In this document: in pieces, positions 26,301-41,300 of the stretch
Layout of the letters: each line of letters begins with the position of its first letter
How positions within the stretch are numbered: the first letter of the stretch is position 1
Assembly: GCA_034687125.1 (NCBI GenBank)
Contig: JAQGBZ010000026.1
Location: forward strand, 124,001 to 188,000
Reading direction: 5' to 3'
From: Neelides folsomi
Lineage: Eukaryota; Arthropoda; Collembola; Neelipleona; Neelidae
Length of the DNA stretch: 64,000 nt
The notes under the pieces: generated by a model
What the model was told of the DNA's origin: nothing
Databases searched by the model: none
What the model saw: only the letters and a program-made list of their open reading frames with translations
Made by a program: the position numbers and the translations under genes

Positions 26301-29300
26301 AAGATAACATTCACAATATTTTGTATTCTGTGATTCTGTCTATCATTGTAAGAGTCTATGGCCATATAACATTCCCATTCAGCTTTTTTCATTCTTAACT
26401 AGGAATTCCGACGAGTGCAAGTGGTTTTGCATAAATCAACAAAAAATACTACCGCGTTTGCAGATTCACAACATGAATGTTTTCCTCGTTAAATTCGTAA
26501 TGAAACCGCAGAGGATGAAGCTAATATCATTTACTCCCTTATTTATGATCTTTGTAATGAGTGGATTTAAAGAGAGAAGTAAATTACCCGTGCTCGAGCA
26601 TCAACAGTCGCGCCATTTCTCAGAAGAATCCTCACAATGTCCGTTTGGTTGGCTCTGGCCGCCAAATGCAATGGCGTTTCTCCCCTCACAGTGGCAGCAT
26701 CCGGCTTCGCTCCATTTTGCAGGAGGAAGATCGCAATGTTCATGCAGCCCATGAAAGAAGCTACATGGAGCGGCGTGAGTCCTGACTCCGTCGTCGCTTC
26801 AATCTGAGCCCCATTTTTCAACAACAGCTCCACCACTTTGATCCGATTCTTCTTGCAGGCAATGTGAAGCGGAGTAAAGCCGTTGAGTGCTCGTGCATTT
26901 GGATCTGCTTTTCGCTCCAGGAGCAACTTGGCCACTCGCACATGTCCACAATGAGCAGCTACATGAAGGGCAGTGAGATAATCGACAGTCACATCGTCCA
27001 CTGGAGCTTTATGGTAAAGTAAAATCCTTGCTGCATCCACATGGTCCCCTTGTCCAGCCATGTGCAAAGGCGCCAGTCCATTCTTTTAAATTAGATCAAA
27101 TTAAACATTGTACTTTAATTCATCAAAATAGTTATTATTGTCGAGAAGTGCTTTCCACTAATAAAGACAAATTCATAAAAATCAGTTGAGGGAATTGGAA
27201 TTTTAAATTATGTACTAACTATAATTTTGTATATTATGTAAGTGAAAAGTACCTTTGTCTTGGCACTTATGGGACCTCCTTTCTCAAGGAGTAAATCAAC
27301 GAGTTGTTCATGTCCAGATCGAGCAGCGCAGTGAAGGGGCGTAAGTCCATCTCGGGTCTTTGCTTCAATGTTGGCTCCACGTTCGATGAGAAGAGCGGCC
27401 AACTGAGATTTTCCCCATTTGCTCGCTACGTGAAGCGGAGTGATTTGATGTTTGGCAGGGAAATTGACATCTGCACCCCGATCAAGGAGCAAAGCTGCCA
27501 CGGAGTGATTTCCATAATGAGCTCTATAAAGTGAAATTCCATTATTCATAAATGAAAATGGGAGTTAGACAAGTTAGAAGAATAACTTTAACATCGTATA
27601 TCTTGATAAATATGGTATTATGGTATAAGAATCTACAAAGGATCGTGAGAAAAAAAGCAACAACTAACGCTATGTGAAGTGGAGTAAAATTCGACTTTGA
27701 AGTCACATCTGGATTTGCAGAGTTTTGTAGAAGTAGTGAAGCAGCTTTTGTATCATCTTTTTTAGCTAAAGTAAATATATCAAACGTTATTAATTTCTGT
27801 TCCATTTATCAATTCTGGACTTCCATGTATTGTAACTTAGAATTGTTTTTATAATTTGACTTTCATAAATACCTGCAATGTGAAGTGCTGGAAGCCTCAC
27901 TTTTCCTCTAACGTCGCTCTCCAACAAAAGAGCAACGACTTTGTCGTGACCTTGCTGCATTGCAACAGCAAGTGGAGTAAAACCATCCTAATTGATCCAA
28001 AACATAAATTTTCAGTTTACGATAAAAAAGATTTCTATCTTTATTTAGCATACATTAAAAAATAATTGTTTTCTCACTTCTGTGGACAGGGACTGATTAG
28101 CTCCATTAGTCAGGAGGAATTTGACAACAATATCGTGATTCTCTTGGGCTGCCATGTAGAGGGGCGTGAATCCATTTTGGGACTGCACATTGACATTGGC
28201 CCCATTTGAAACCAGGAGTTTCACCACTTCCTCTTGCCCAGCTGTAGTCAAAATAAAACCATCAGACTTCCGACTCATAAAATGGCCAACACGTAAAAGT
28301 TGTAGCGTGTACAACTTGTGGGTCTTTATGTGTGAGTTAATTAGAAGCTCCCCTTTCATTTTCCTTTCCGTATCGCTATCATATCAAATGTCAAAATCAG
28401 ATCAAACGAGGCTCCAAGGTCCAAATGACTTCCTCCATTTTTTTAAAACACTAAATCATCCATTGCTTTAACAATATAACACACAACGCTTCATTATAAA
28501 GTTCCAATGCAGCTAAACTTTATTACCCTTATTACAATTTTCAAGTTGGTCAAAATGAATTTTAATATAAAATTTTAAACTATAATAATTTCAGATGCAT
28601 AATTATATGGGCAATTGTTAAATGAAGTAATACATAATGGGAGAAATAAACAAGTCCCATAAGAATTCATGGAGAGTGGGGAAAAAGAAAGGAAGTGGTT
28701 CGGTGTAGTTGTTAAGTGTTTTTACCCAATGCAGCAATGTGCAATGCAGTATTTCCTTTCTTCGTGGCGGCGTCGACGATCGCTCCCCTCTCAAGCAGCT
28801 CACCCACCACGTTGACATGTCCATCTTTGGACGCCAAGTGAAGGGCGTTCAGTCCGTTCGCATTGCACGTGTTGATGTCCACATTTGCTTTGAGAAATTC
28901 TAAAACTTTGTCCAAGTTCCCGGCTCGGGCTGCACGCAAAAGGGCCGTCCCAGGCTCAGACTAAATAATAGAAAATTGAAATAATTTAGCAAAATGTTGA
29001 CTCTCGTTATCAACTCATTAGCCTTCCATAATTTACACACGAATTGAGAAGCGAGGTATAAATCACCGTGTATATAACTTAATATTAATTCACAAATCGC
29101 TTAACTTTCCTCATGACCTTTCACATTTAACCTTAATTAACATCATTTCCCATTCCTACCAAATTTCATGTATTTTCCATAAAACATCCCCATGCATTAA
29201 CGGTCCATTTTAATGAAGCAGCCTTTGAAATTCCGAATTTAAATGGCCCGGCTCGTAAAGGAACGACCAAGGTAAAGGGAATCGTAAAAAAATAATTCCC

Positions 29301-32300
29301 ATTTAATCGGAGTTGAAATGACAAAAATAGGCGAAAGGTCTATTGATTATCTATTATCTAAATGGCATCAAGGAGAGTCAGAAATGCTTCCAATCCCACC
29401 CAAACTTTTTTAGCCCAACTTTTCCCATTTGAAGCTCTAATCTTTCGACTAGCCCGTACTTTTTTGTTCCTCAACTCGCACCCCCATCTCATCAATGCTC
29501 CCAGTTCGACTAACGCTTTTACCATCTTAAAATAATATTAGTAATTATGATTGAGCTTATGAAAAATCATTTTGGAAATCAAACTCCATAATCTTTCATA
29601 TGAAACACGCAAAGTTGGTTAAAAGAGAAGTATTTTAATATATCCGCGTGTTCTGTTGATTCTAATTTCAGTTCGCCTTCTTCAATTTGTCGTAAAGTGC
29701 AAACATTTATTAGATAAACATATAAATTTTAGGAGCAAATATGTGCATAGGATGAAAATTACATAAAGTTTTATGCCCTGAGTCGTAAAAATACAAACTC
29801 GCATCTTCTCCACATTACCTAATATACAAAACATCAACTCGGAGGTTGGAAGTCTGTAGTTAAAAAATACCTTTAGATAACTCATGATATTAGACATGAG
29901 TGGATGAGTATGAAGAATCAATAAGGCATAGAGAATGAATATTGTAATGACCTTTCTGCAAATATTTTCAGCATCATTCCAGTACTTATCGAGATACTAA
30001 GCGTAACTCTTATGTTATTTAGTTTTACAGAAGCAGAATGGTATTCAATCATATTAATAAGAAATTCCCATCATCATTGTGAATAATATGAGTCGTGATC
30101 GTGTGGCTGAAACCTGGCTTTTCCATCAATACCAGATTCGAAAACATTTTATGATAGCAGATAAATACATACTTTCATAAAAGCCGATCTCTTTTCTATA
30201 TTTGTATACGTACGTGCCATTTGCCATATATTCATATACAATACTGTAGATCACAAGTCTTATACCACAAGAGCAATGATGTTATTATAGAGTACTGATA
30301 CCAGTATATTTATTTTCTCCGAAAATATATACTCTACATAGTTATGTAATGAATTGGTGAGGGAGTTAGCCGAGTTCGGGTCTGGGAATAGGAAATGGTT
30401 GACAGAAGGCTCGCCGCTCCTTTTGTCCTTATCTCTTTCCGTCTCACTCCAACTTCCTCTCATATACCTCCAAAGGAAAGGAAATTATGATTATACAGAA
30501 AAGCTCCTTTTCACCTACCCTTATTCCCTTTTAATAACTGGGAGTGAAATCCTCTTCAAAGCTCCTCGTTCGCTCTTCATTCGAAAAGCAATTTAGGAAG
30601 TTGGCCAACCTCCATACCTTTCTATTGTAATACTTTGAGAACAACTTTACCTCAAAGAATGTCACATCAAAAGTACCGCCTAGTCATATAAAAATGGGAT
30701 AAAGATGCCAAGTTATTTAATCATTATGTCACACAAAATTGTGATGGGACAGCAAAAGAATATTTATATTATTTATTAAAGAAATGTATCATATAATATT
30801 TTATATTAAAATGGCATAATATTGTCAAAAAGGATGAATAATTTTTCTTTTTATTGAGTTAAGATATGTCGTATTTCTCCCAAGGAGAAAGGACGAGAAG
30901 GATCGAAGGAAAAGCTCATTTCCTCTTGAGGAAATACTTTTCCAATAAATTCACCATTTATCAGAGCGTGAACGTTTCTCAATCTAGGTTATTAATAAAA
31001 GAGCTCTTAATTCATATAACTATACAGGAGTTCCAATTTACTATAAAGTTCATTTGAGTTGATGCCAATTTATTCTTTAAAGTTCAAAGAGCCATAAAGG
31101 CTATTGATGATAAAATACCAAATTAATCAGTATTATCAGAGGAATAAGATTGGGTTTGAAGTTGAATGGATAACATTATTATATGTGGAACATCAGCTTA
31201 TTTAAATTGGTATGGTTAAAAGAATTACATGAAAATAATATAAGGATTAAATATAAAAAACACGCAAGACCTTATAAAATTTCGCTCATTCATAGAATAT
31301 AAACTTTTTATATTTTAATGGATAAACCTTTGATAAACTTTTAATAAGAAGTTAACTTTGAGTCTGTGGGGAGTCCGGTCAGAGGGAAATGACACGAATC
31401 GAATGATAATTATTGGGCGATCAACCATAGCAGCGGAACAACAAAGCCCGGGGAAGGCCCCCATCATTTTTCGTTGAGTAATAGGAACGGAGTGAGTCAT
31501 TCAATCTCATTAGGCCCGCTTTCAATGATCTCGAGGCGAATATAACTCCATAAACTCTAATAAAGATATATGCTCTCCTAACTTTTAGATCTGTATGTAC
31601 GGATATGCTTGGATGTATGTACAAGTACGAGATCTGGATTTGTCGTCAATTCCCAATTCCCAAGTGTGCGTTCCTATTTGATAAAAGTTATGGTTGTACA
31701 GTTGTGCATTGAACATGGGACACAACGCGACCCTCCCGTTTCCCATCACAAGTGTCTCTTTAATAAATCCACACACACACACTCTGAGAGGACTGAGAGC
31801 CGAAGCTATGAAAAGGAGATCTGACTCCCCATCCTCCTTCCCATCGAACGTCGGATCTGATCGAACATGTAGAAGCCGACAGGGAGACCCAAACGCCTCT
31901 TTTCCCTCCTCCCTTCTTCCTCCCTTTGCCATTCACTCATTCGAAATCAAGCCACCTCTCTTGTGCAGTTGGACATGGGGAAAGACCGAAACGAAATTAC
32001 CCGGCCACACTCCGGCCTACATGTGCAAGTATTAAATGCCTTTGATTCACCAGAAATCCAACCACTCCCTTGGTCATGCGGCCCTTTGTGTCAATCAAAA
32101 GATTAATCCATTAGTTAACACACATTTCCATATTCGGCCCAGGACCTTCAAACTCATACAGCTCAACTCAAAGTCTGCATATTATAATCTATGATTAATT
32201 TCACCTTTGCTCGGTCAAGTTGAAAATCTCATTTATACCATTCAAACTTAAACCTCTTTTATTTGCACAAAGGATCATTACTCAATAATTTACATTTTGT

Positions 32301-35300
32301 CCTCACGGCATTGTGCGTTGAGCTAGGGAACATTTTCAACATTTGCAAAACAAATTTTAAGCAATGTTGACAAAAAAGTGTTTAACACAATAAAGTATTT
32401 TAAAGTTTTTTGGAGGTAATGTGAAAAAATCCTTTTGTGTGAGATTTATATATTTGGCTTCTCATGCATTATTTAAGTGTATTGGAAAGAGAGTTGATGA
32501 TATGCGGGCCGGAATAAATCTCTTCAAAACATGCTTCAATCATGAGGAATCAAAAAAGAGGGGTTTGGGGGATATAGCCCACACAGATATATTTACATAA
32601 ATGAATGCGTGTTCCTTTCCTCATTCTATTCGGGAAATTTTATGGGTTTTCTCCCCCTTCGGCCCCTCCAAAAGCTCCGCCGCTCGGGCCGCTAGCTGTG
32701 CTGACTCAATAGAAGATGATTCCCCATTATGCTTTCATGCTATTATTATTTTTTAGCGAATCGACTCCTCTTTTCTCATTATCCTCCCCTCATTCAGGAG
32801 GTCCAGCAGATGCGCAAGAGATAAAGGGACGCTAATTAATTTAATCCTCACTCATTACTCAACGTCTCCAATTCATCATTGTTCGAGTTGATAATGTTAT
32901 TTAGATCTCTGAAATTATGCTACATCTTTTAACAGATTAATAATGTCTAATAATATTTTAGGAGATAAGTATGATAATTCATATCTAATCCGGATATTCA
33001 TATTTATTCTTTTCATACTATATTTATCTTCTTTTATCAGTAGTAGCTCATTTAAAATTTAATTGGAATTTGTGTGGAGATGAACACTTGAAAAAACACA
33101 CCTTTTGCCTTTGGGTTAGCCTCTGGATTGGAATGTCTGTATAAAAATAGGCGCTTCCGTATGCGAGCTACGCACTTTTACTTTATTTACACGCCCCTGT
33201 CAACGAATGATATAATGAAATGGGGAAAAAGTTTAGCAAAATCTTAAAACGTGTGTCGAAAGCTCGGCCAAACTGCTTTTAAAGAAACAAAAAACTCAAT
33301 TTTCTCCATCATGAGGAAGTTGCAATGTGCCATTTGGGCAAAAGAGGAAATTGCAAGTCAATTTGCTTAAAAGCATCTTATTGGAGTGGAAATGCCATTT
33401 TCAAAATTTCATACACTTTACATTATACCTATTTATTTATTAGGGAAAATCACGTTGTAAATTGAATTTTGAAACGAAGAAAGAATCCTTTTAGCTTTCA
33501 TTTTATTTAATTTTAATCTAATTTATTCATAATTAAGTAAAAAACTGATCGACTGCGTTTGCGTTCTAAAAATCCGATAAAATTTGCTAACCATTCGGCA
33601 TTCAAATTTTCTTATCAAGTACATCTTATAAGTACATCCACATTATACTTTTATATTTGAAAATATATTATGAAAAATTGCATTGTATTTAAGATCAATA
33701 TTATACATTTAAATTATGATCGATAAAAGTAATCAAAATCAAAGGAGGTTGGGGATAAAAAAATTTCCGAATGCATGAGCCATTTCCTAGTTCCGAGAAT
33801 TAATGTCTTATCAGGGGAATGAAGTGGACTCGGGAGGAATCTTCCTTCAATTGCTTCACTCTACCTTTCATTCCACCACCGAAACGACTATTTATTTCTC
33901 TATCATCTCCTCATATACCATCAGTGAGTTATCACTCCATATTTATTTTTCTTTCCCGAATACCAAGTATAATGTAAGTTTATATGAATAGATATAAAAT
34001 ATATCTAGTTATATAATATGAATATCATATTATATATTTTAAATCTTATATTTATAATGTTACAACCTTTACATATATTAATAATAAACCGGGAAGGTAT
34101 GCAAGTAGTATATTACCATTTTTTCCCTGCTACCATTTTATTGATTCAACTCAAACTCAATCGCATCTCATTCTTTCCCCAACTTTTTTCTCAGATCCGC
34201 CAGAGTCTATGAATACTAATGAGAGAAATAGTGGAAGTCAAATTGTAATTTCATAGCTCAAGAAAGAATGAAAAGTAAGGAAGTAAATAGGAGGAATAAA
34301 ATGGATCGATATAATGCAGAGAAAGTTTGCAGTAGTTTCCCTACTCAACCGCTCACGGCTCTCTTAACTCACACTCTACTTCTACTTCCCTGTGTGTAAT
34401 TTGGGAAAAGTTTAATACAACACCAGGAAGGTGTAAAAAATTCCTCACCGATTGAGAACTCTCCGTCACCATGTTGGAATATTTGAATGGAGGACGCGGA
34501 TCCTCACAGTGAGAACCTTACACAATCAATTCGTCCGCGACTCCCAATACTGTGGGTTGAATTGGGGAAGCCGCCCGATCGGAGAGAATCCACACCCGAA
34601 AATGTCAGGGTGAACTGAGCCTGAGCTTCGGGGTTATAGTCGAGGACAGACGAAGGCGGCCCTCCGACTGCGCCCTTCCGCACAAGGGAAAGTGTGACGT
34701 CAGGGAATCAATACAAGACACACCGGATGCCTCCTCCGAAACAATTCAAATGAACCGACAACTCCCACGAATGCCGGCTTCTTTCACCCTAATCCTATTA
34801 CCCGACTCTTTTCATCAACACTGACGAGGACCATATTTATTTTATTCTCTTTATAAAAACACTTTACAATTTTCTCCACAATTTCTCTGTTACAAAGTTT
34901 CAATCCCATATGTTTCTATTATTGCATAACATGAATACGAAAGATGGTCGTTTTGTCATTTTAAGACAAATAAACTCCTCGTTGTTTCATTTGATTTTTA
35001 TATGAAATATTCATAGGATCCTTTCATGGAATATTTACACTTTGTACTAAACTCTTGTTCGAAACTTTTTATTCATGAAGCCTTCATTCCGGTATTTTAA
35101 AGTAGTAGAAACTTGTATGATATTTATCTCCGAATAGTATATTGGAGATGATCTTAACTGTTCTTCTTTTGTTGAAAGATTAATCGTAAAGTGGTGCATT
35201 GTGTCAAGTCAAAGCACCGTACATTAAAGTTCAGCGATAAAAGCCAACATGGGCCCAAATTAAAAAGACTTTGTCCTGCGGCAATGTCGTCTTGTCACCT

Positions 35301-38300
35301 AATTTTTCAAATCCTTCTTCCTAACTTTTTCCATTAGATCTCTATGTAAGGCTTGGGAATTGAAGAAGAAAGAAGGAGAAACAAAAGGCAAACTTCAAAC
35401 AGCTCAATTCTCACATTCCCTCGCCACAAGTTTGTTGAAAAATAAAACGTGACTATTCTCTATCTGCCTACTGTCCACATATTTACTTAGGTATGTATCT
35501 TTATATAAAATCAGCAGTAAAATCAGATAGTATAAAAGTTTTAATCGTCGAGTTTTAATAAAATATAAATAATCTGCATGATATAATATAATTTTTTTAA
35601 TGTGTTATATAATATTTATTCTGTAAATAATAATGTCCATTTAATGGAACCCTGAGTATTGTTTGTATCCATTTTATTCTCCTTCTCATGTTCCAGATTG
35701 AGTTTCCAGTTCAATATGAGTCTGGTACTAAAGGGAGGTTAGCGGGGATTAGATCAAACATGTTCCAAATTACTCAATGGTTCCTTGAGAGTAAGTAAAG
35801 AACTGGGTTCCAGAGTTCCGCTCTAAAGAATATATAAATTGTTTACATTGCTCGTGCACCAAGGGGCGGATATACAAAATTACGCCTTCTTCCTTCACCT
35901 TTATCGTCAACTCGACGGGTTATAAAAGGTCGAAATTCGTGCGAGATTCAAAGTCAGTCGGCCTCAGGAGGTTGACAAAAGCAAAAAACGCAACATTCAA
36001 CCTCAACCAATTGAAGATAATTTGACAATTTTTCTTTTTCAGAGCTTTAACTCGTCGAATTGGAGGAATTAACATTCTCTCATCAAAGCCCTCCTTAAAC
36101 CCTACTTCACCTAACATTGTCCTCATTGCATCAAACAATACAATCTAATCTATTTTGGTCCCCACCTTTACTCTTTAAGTAATCTTACCAATTAAGAAAT
36201 TAAAAATAATACTCTAATGCCTATTTTATTATTTAAAAGTTAAAGTTTATCAAATAATTGTAACATGTTACATTTCTAAATAATGAATAATTATAAATAT
36301 AATTAAACTATACAATGAATAAAAATTATAAAATGTTGCTTTTGTATGTCTAAAGACAAACGAGAAAAACTGACCAAAACAAATACAGAGTGGCTAATTA
36401 AGAAAATTGTTGCAAAAAATGAGGCAAATTACGTATTTCCACCGTGAGAAAACTGATAGATAAGCTTCATGTCTTTCTCTCATTTAACCCAAACTTTATT
36501 TCCCTCAACTTGTAATTGTTGTAATTTTGTACGAAGCAGGACCAAAGTCCTCCACGTGTAGAATTAAGAAATGTAATTACATTTTATTTCCCTTAAAACT
36601 CTTCAGCATTCTGCCCAATGTCTATTTTGAAAGGAGCAGAAGCTGAACTAAAGGATCTTTCCACAACCCTCCCTCGCCCTTATCCTTCTCGGAGTGTAAA
36701 AAGTTGACAGAGTGAAGCTAAAGGACAATAGGAAGAGAAAAACTTCTATTCATCATTATAACTGTAAAGGGAATTTGACGGCGGAGTGAAGCCGAGAATG
36801 GGCAGATTAACATTGTAGTTTGTAGTAAGAAGGAGGTGAGGCTTATAACGAGGATTCATGAGACCGTGGAGAGGAAGACGGAAGAAGATGGAACTTTTCC
36901 TTCTACTCCCGTAATAACTAACCTCATCATTTCCCGGCATTTGTCATAACTCCATATTATTCAATTACCAATTGTCAAGTTGAAATGTTTAAAGTCCGAA
37001 ATCCTCCCGAAATATTTCAAATCCTAAACATTACCTTTTATCCTTAACATTGTATTGTAAACTGAACAGGCTGAACAATTGAAATAACCAATTAATGAAT
37101 AAACCTGAATAAAGCCAAGTACAAAATCTCATTTCAATCCCTTAAAATTGTTTTACAATCACTTGTATGTATAATTTTACTTACCAAACTAACCAATAAA
37201 ACAACTATATTTTTAAAAAAACTTTTCAGAAATATTCACTTTCCCACAACTCCAGCCGGCTTCAATATGAGGATAATATGAATTAAATAGTTGTTAGTGA
37301 GAGGGTGAGTGTGAAAAAATAATTGTATTACCCCACTATTGAGACTGGCCATCGAGGCAATTTTCTTGATGAACATCTTGACTCCTAATTAAAAACTAGA
37401 TAGTAATAAAGTAACTTAAGTACAAAGTGTCGTTGGGTCCCGGAGAGATGTAGGAATAACTACACTCTACCCTTACTATGTAATAAATGTATGGAAAGTT
37501 AACTCCTCTTGAACTGGGACTTTGGCAAGGATCTGAGGACCTAAAAATAATCTTTGTAAAGGCCATGTGGGCCACAGAAGATGATCAGAAGACACTCACC
37601 ACTCCTATATTTATACTCTCCGCATAAACCCGCCATACACCCATGCTCCCTTACACCCATAAGTATTTACATACATTTCATATGATAGTATTAAATTAAA
37701 CTTCCTCCATTCCTCCACATTCATTCCATACTTTATGGACTCTATGTAGTGAGTAAATATGTATATAAATATATATCAATTTTTCCGAAACTCAGGCTCT
37801 CCATTTCCTACATCCTTGTTATATCCATCCCATCTCCCGTTATAATTCTTATAATCTTCCAGAAATCTCCCTTCAACATTGTACGCGTAGAGCAAGTGTA
37901 AAATTACACATTCTCAATACACCCTTGGTATATCAATATCACTTACTCCTAACTTAATACTCCCTATATTATATGACTTTTGGTGCACTTTTGAGAAGAG
38001 CACATTTCCTTATCCCCTTACAGGCGACGTGGAGAACAAGGCGACGGCCGTTAGGATCAGGATGATAGGAAACATATCTTTCTGCATAACAATTCCATCC
38101 TTTTCCACACTTGTGAAGGGAAGCAAGATGGTAAAGGGCCCCTAAGGTTCACCAAACCTCAGTCCCTCGATTGAAGGAAACTCTCCACATTCCACTATTC
38201 ATTTCTCTCTAATTGTAGGAGAAAAAAGATTTCTGGGAGTTGGGCGACCACAACGGCAGACATTCTCCATCACACGCCGGCAAAATAACTCGAACATCCG

Positions 38301-41300
38301 CCCATGGCTTATTACAACCCTCAGAATAACAAAATATCATCCACACAAGTAAAATCATCCACCCACACCTTCCATACATAAAAATGTTGATGGTTATATA
38401 ATCACTCCTTCTAGCCTTGCCCATGTAATAATCTCCATCCATTCTGAGACTAATGAATTCTTTGCATCCGTCCGTCTCTCCCAAGTTGCATTTAACTACA
38501 AAGAATAAATGGATCTTCAATGGAAGGTAGGAACAACTGTTGTATCCAAATGACTTGAGCTCCATCTCAAGAAATGACTCTGTAGGTGTCGTCGATGAAC
38601 TGCATGAGAAGTCGAGAATTAATGAAGGAGGAGGATGACGACGATGCGCGATATTATATAAAGTGGTAGTGGTGGTGGGGGAGGGGGAAATCGGTGCCCT
38701 AAATAAAATTCCAGTTCGCTCTTGACTCCTCATTGGAGATGATGATGATGCTCTGAGTGCGGTTAGAAGGTCGGAGTGAACTGAATTCCTTAATGTTCCA
38801 ATTCCTCCTTAATCTCTTCTTCTTACCCTCCTTCTCCACTTGTTATTCGAACATAATGGGCCACTCGCAACATCCACCAATACTAATTGTCTCACTTGAC
38901 TTTTATACTTATTGAATCTACATATAATTTGTCCAATATGATTACCCTTTCGAACCTTATACTTATCCCTGATTTATCTCTTTTAAAACTCTTATAAAAT
39001 CTCTTACATCCATATCTCTCATTTCTTTTCTTCTTTTAGGTATACATATAGCACAATTTACTCTAGATTACTATACTACAGAGCTCCACATTCTGTCTGC
39101 TGAGCTGTCTTATTTTCTTCGTAATTGCGTGCCAATTTGATAAATGAAGAATTCCCACAGAACAACTCTTACTGTGTCAAAAAATCACAATGTTGGTTCT
39201 ACTAAAAATCAGCGTAACAAAATAAATTTCTAATAAACAAATGACTCGTATTTTATCAATGTAAAACTAATCCAGAATTTTTAATCGTCTGTGTTCTTAT
39301 TTGAATTGAGTTTGATTAGTTTGACATTTGTTCATCGGTCACTCACTCCAATATCAAATGTCAAACCAAGTAACATTTAATAGGAATTCTTCCAGACGCA
39401 TCAAAAACCACATCTCCTTTTCTGATAGCAATTTGAAAGCAGATTCGGAAAAAAACATTTATACTATTCGTTGAGTGAGACACTCTCCTTTATCTTTTAA
39501 AATTCATCCTCAACTGAAGTGACGATGAGTGTGAGATGAGAATAGAAAAAGTGTCTATGGCCCATCCCACGCATCATCGTCTGCATCTGTTGATGAAATC
39601 CCTTGTAAATTATGAGTCATTGAATATTTTAGCAGCCTTTTAATAATTAGGTTTGAAACTGACTCCTCCTTTCAATTATTTTACATCCTAATCTTCCCAC
39701 TCCAAGACAAGTCTCAGTCATGAGTAAAATATAAGTATTAAACCCAGCGGATTCCCACTGGATTTCTATTATTTTACTTTTCATCTCTTCTTCATCTCCA
39801 ACTCAAGTCAATCTCGTGCTCTTACATCTCTCCAGGCACTTCCATAGACTTACCTCAACGAGTTCAAACTCGTGCGGTTCTTGTATAAATAAATTACAAC
39901 TTTTCATCTCCGAGTTCAACTCCTACTTAACTTCATTTATAAATTTAAGTAGTTTGTTGTAATATGAGTAAGAAACAAGTTTGTAGAGAACAAATTCATG
40001 TTTTCTTCCTAATAGACTTAACGAAGAACAAGTAGTCTTAGTAAACTTTATAAACTCCTTCATTTAACTTAACTTAACCTATTATCGTTTGTTTATTATT
40101 AAACCAGACTTTTCCCAGAAAATTAATTACTCTTTGAGCAATCTTAATTTCTCAGAAACAAACTATGTAATTTATAAGAGTAATATTGAAGTACACGACC
40201 CTTAAAATACGTACCACACATACATATATTATATTTATGAGCCCATATGAATTCACTTTTAGTAGTTACATATTTGTTATATAAAAGTTAATTTGTAATA
40301 ATAATAGTTACATTTATACGAACCTTAAAATTTTCAGCCTAAAGAATTTCAAACTTTTCCAATTTATGGAGTTCATTTTATATAGCTCAATTTATTGAGT
40401 TCACGTAAGCTTACTCAGAAATTAATAATCTAATTCCTTGCAAAAAATTTTCCTTTCAGTAGAATTTTCATTATAATCTGCAATCTACAGATTAATCGAC
40501 CGAAGGAGAAAAAGATGAAGAAATTGGAAATATCCATCAAAATGGGGAAATGCGATTAGGGCCGTCGAAAAGGACCAAAAGGAATTATATTCCAATCCAA
40601 ACCTGCTGAATTCCTCAGCTTGTCTTATCATTATAATAATCCCTCAAAATTCCTCATGAGGAATCCAAATCTCTCTACCCATTTTCATTGTTCTCACATT
40701 TGAGTGATAAAAATTTGATAGCAGGCAGTGACTTTATTCCTTTTTATGATTCCAAGAAATTATGAGGCATATAACTAATATAAGTAAATACAATATAATG
40801 GGACGTGTGTCTGGATGAGAATGAGAATGCTAATAAGCACTCAATGACGTAAGCCCCCAAAGCACGTCGAGACGTCCTTTATATAAATACCTAATAAGAG
40901 AAGACTTCAATCTCGGCCCATACGCTGTGAATTACAATTCACATTTAAGAAGGTCTTTTAAATCAATTTTACAACTAAACCATTAAATGTGGAATGATGA
41001 ACATGATTTACACTTCCAGTCGAACTTTTCCGTTGATCAACGAAGACTCGTATCTTTTATGTGTGACCCCAGAAATCAGTGAATTGACATTGTAACTAGT
41101 TTTACATATAATAAGCCATGTATTGGCATGGCCAATATTAGAATTCAGGCGGTTTCGAGTCATGTAATACAAAACGAGGAGGAATAAATGACTCAACTTT
41201 CCATGCAAATGAGCACTATTCATCTCGAAACTACACTCGAAACAAATATGGGGCCACATGGCCTTTTCAGATATAAGTAATACTCTCTCTCGTTTTTCTC

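Noticed and set aside
31585-31932. 115-codon minus ORF in the ankyrin intron
   Set aside because: No recognisable motif, no splice signals and no signal peptide; probably chance in a GC-richer patch.
36923-36940. Another ankyrin first exon, MPGNDE with donor GTTAGT in phase 0
   Set aside because: Only six codons with a weak donor and no promoter-like features; well within chance.
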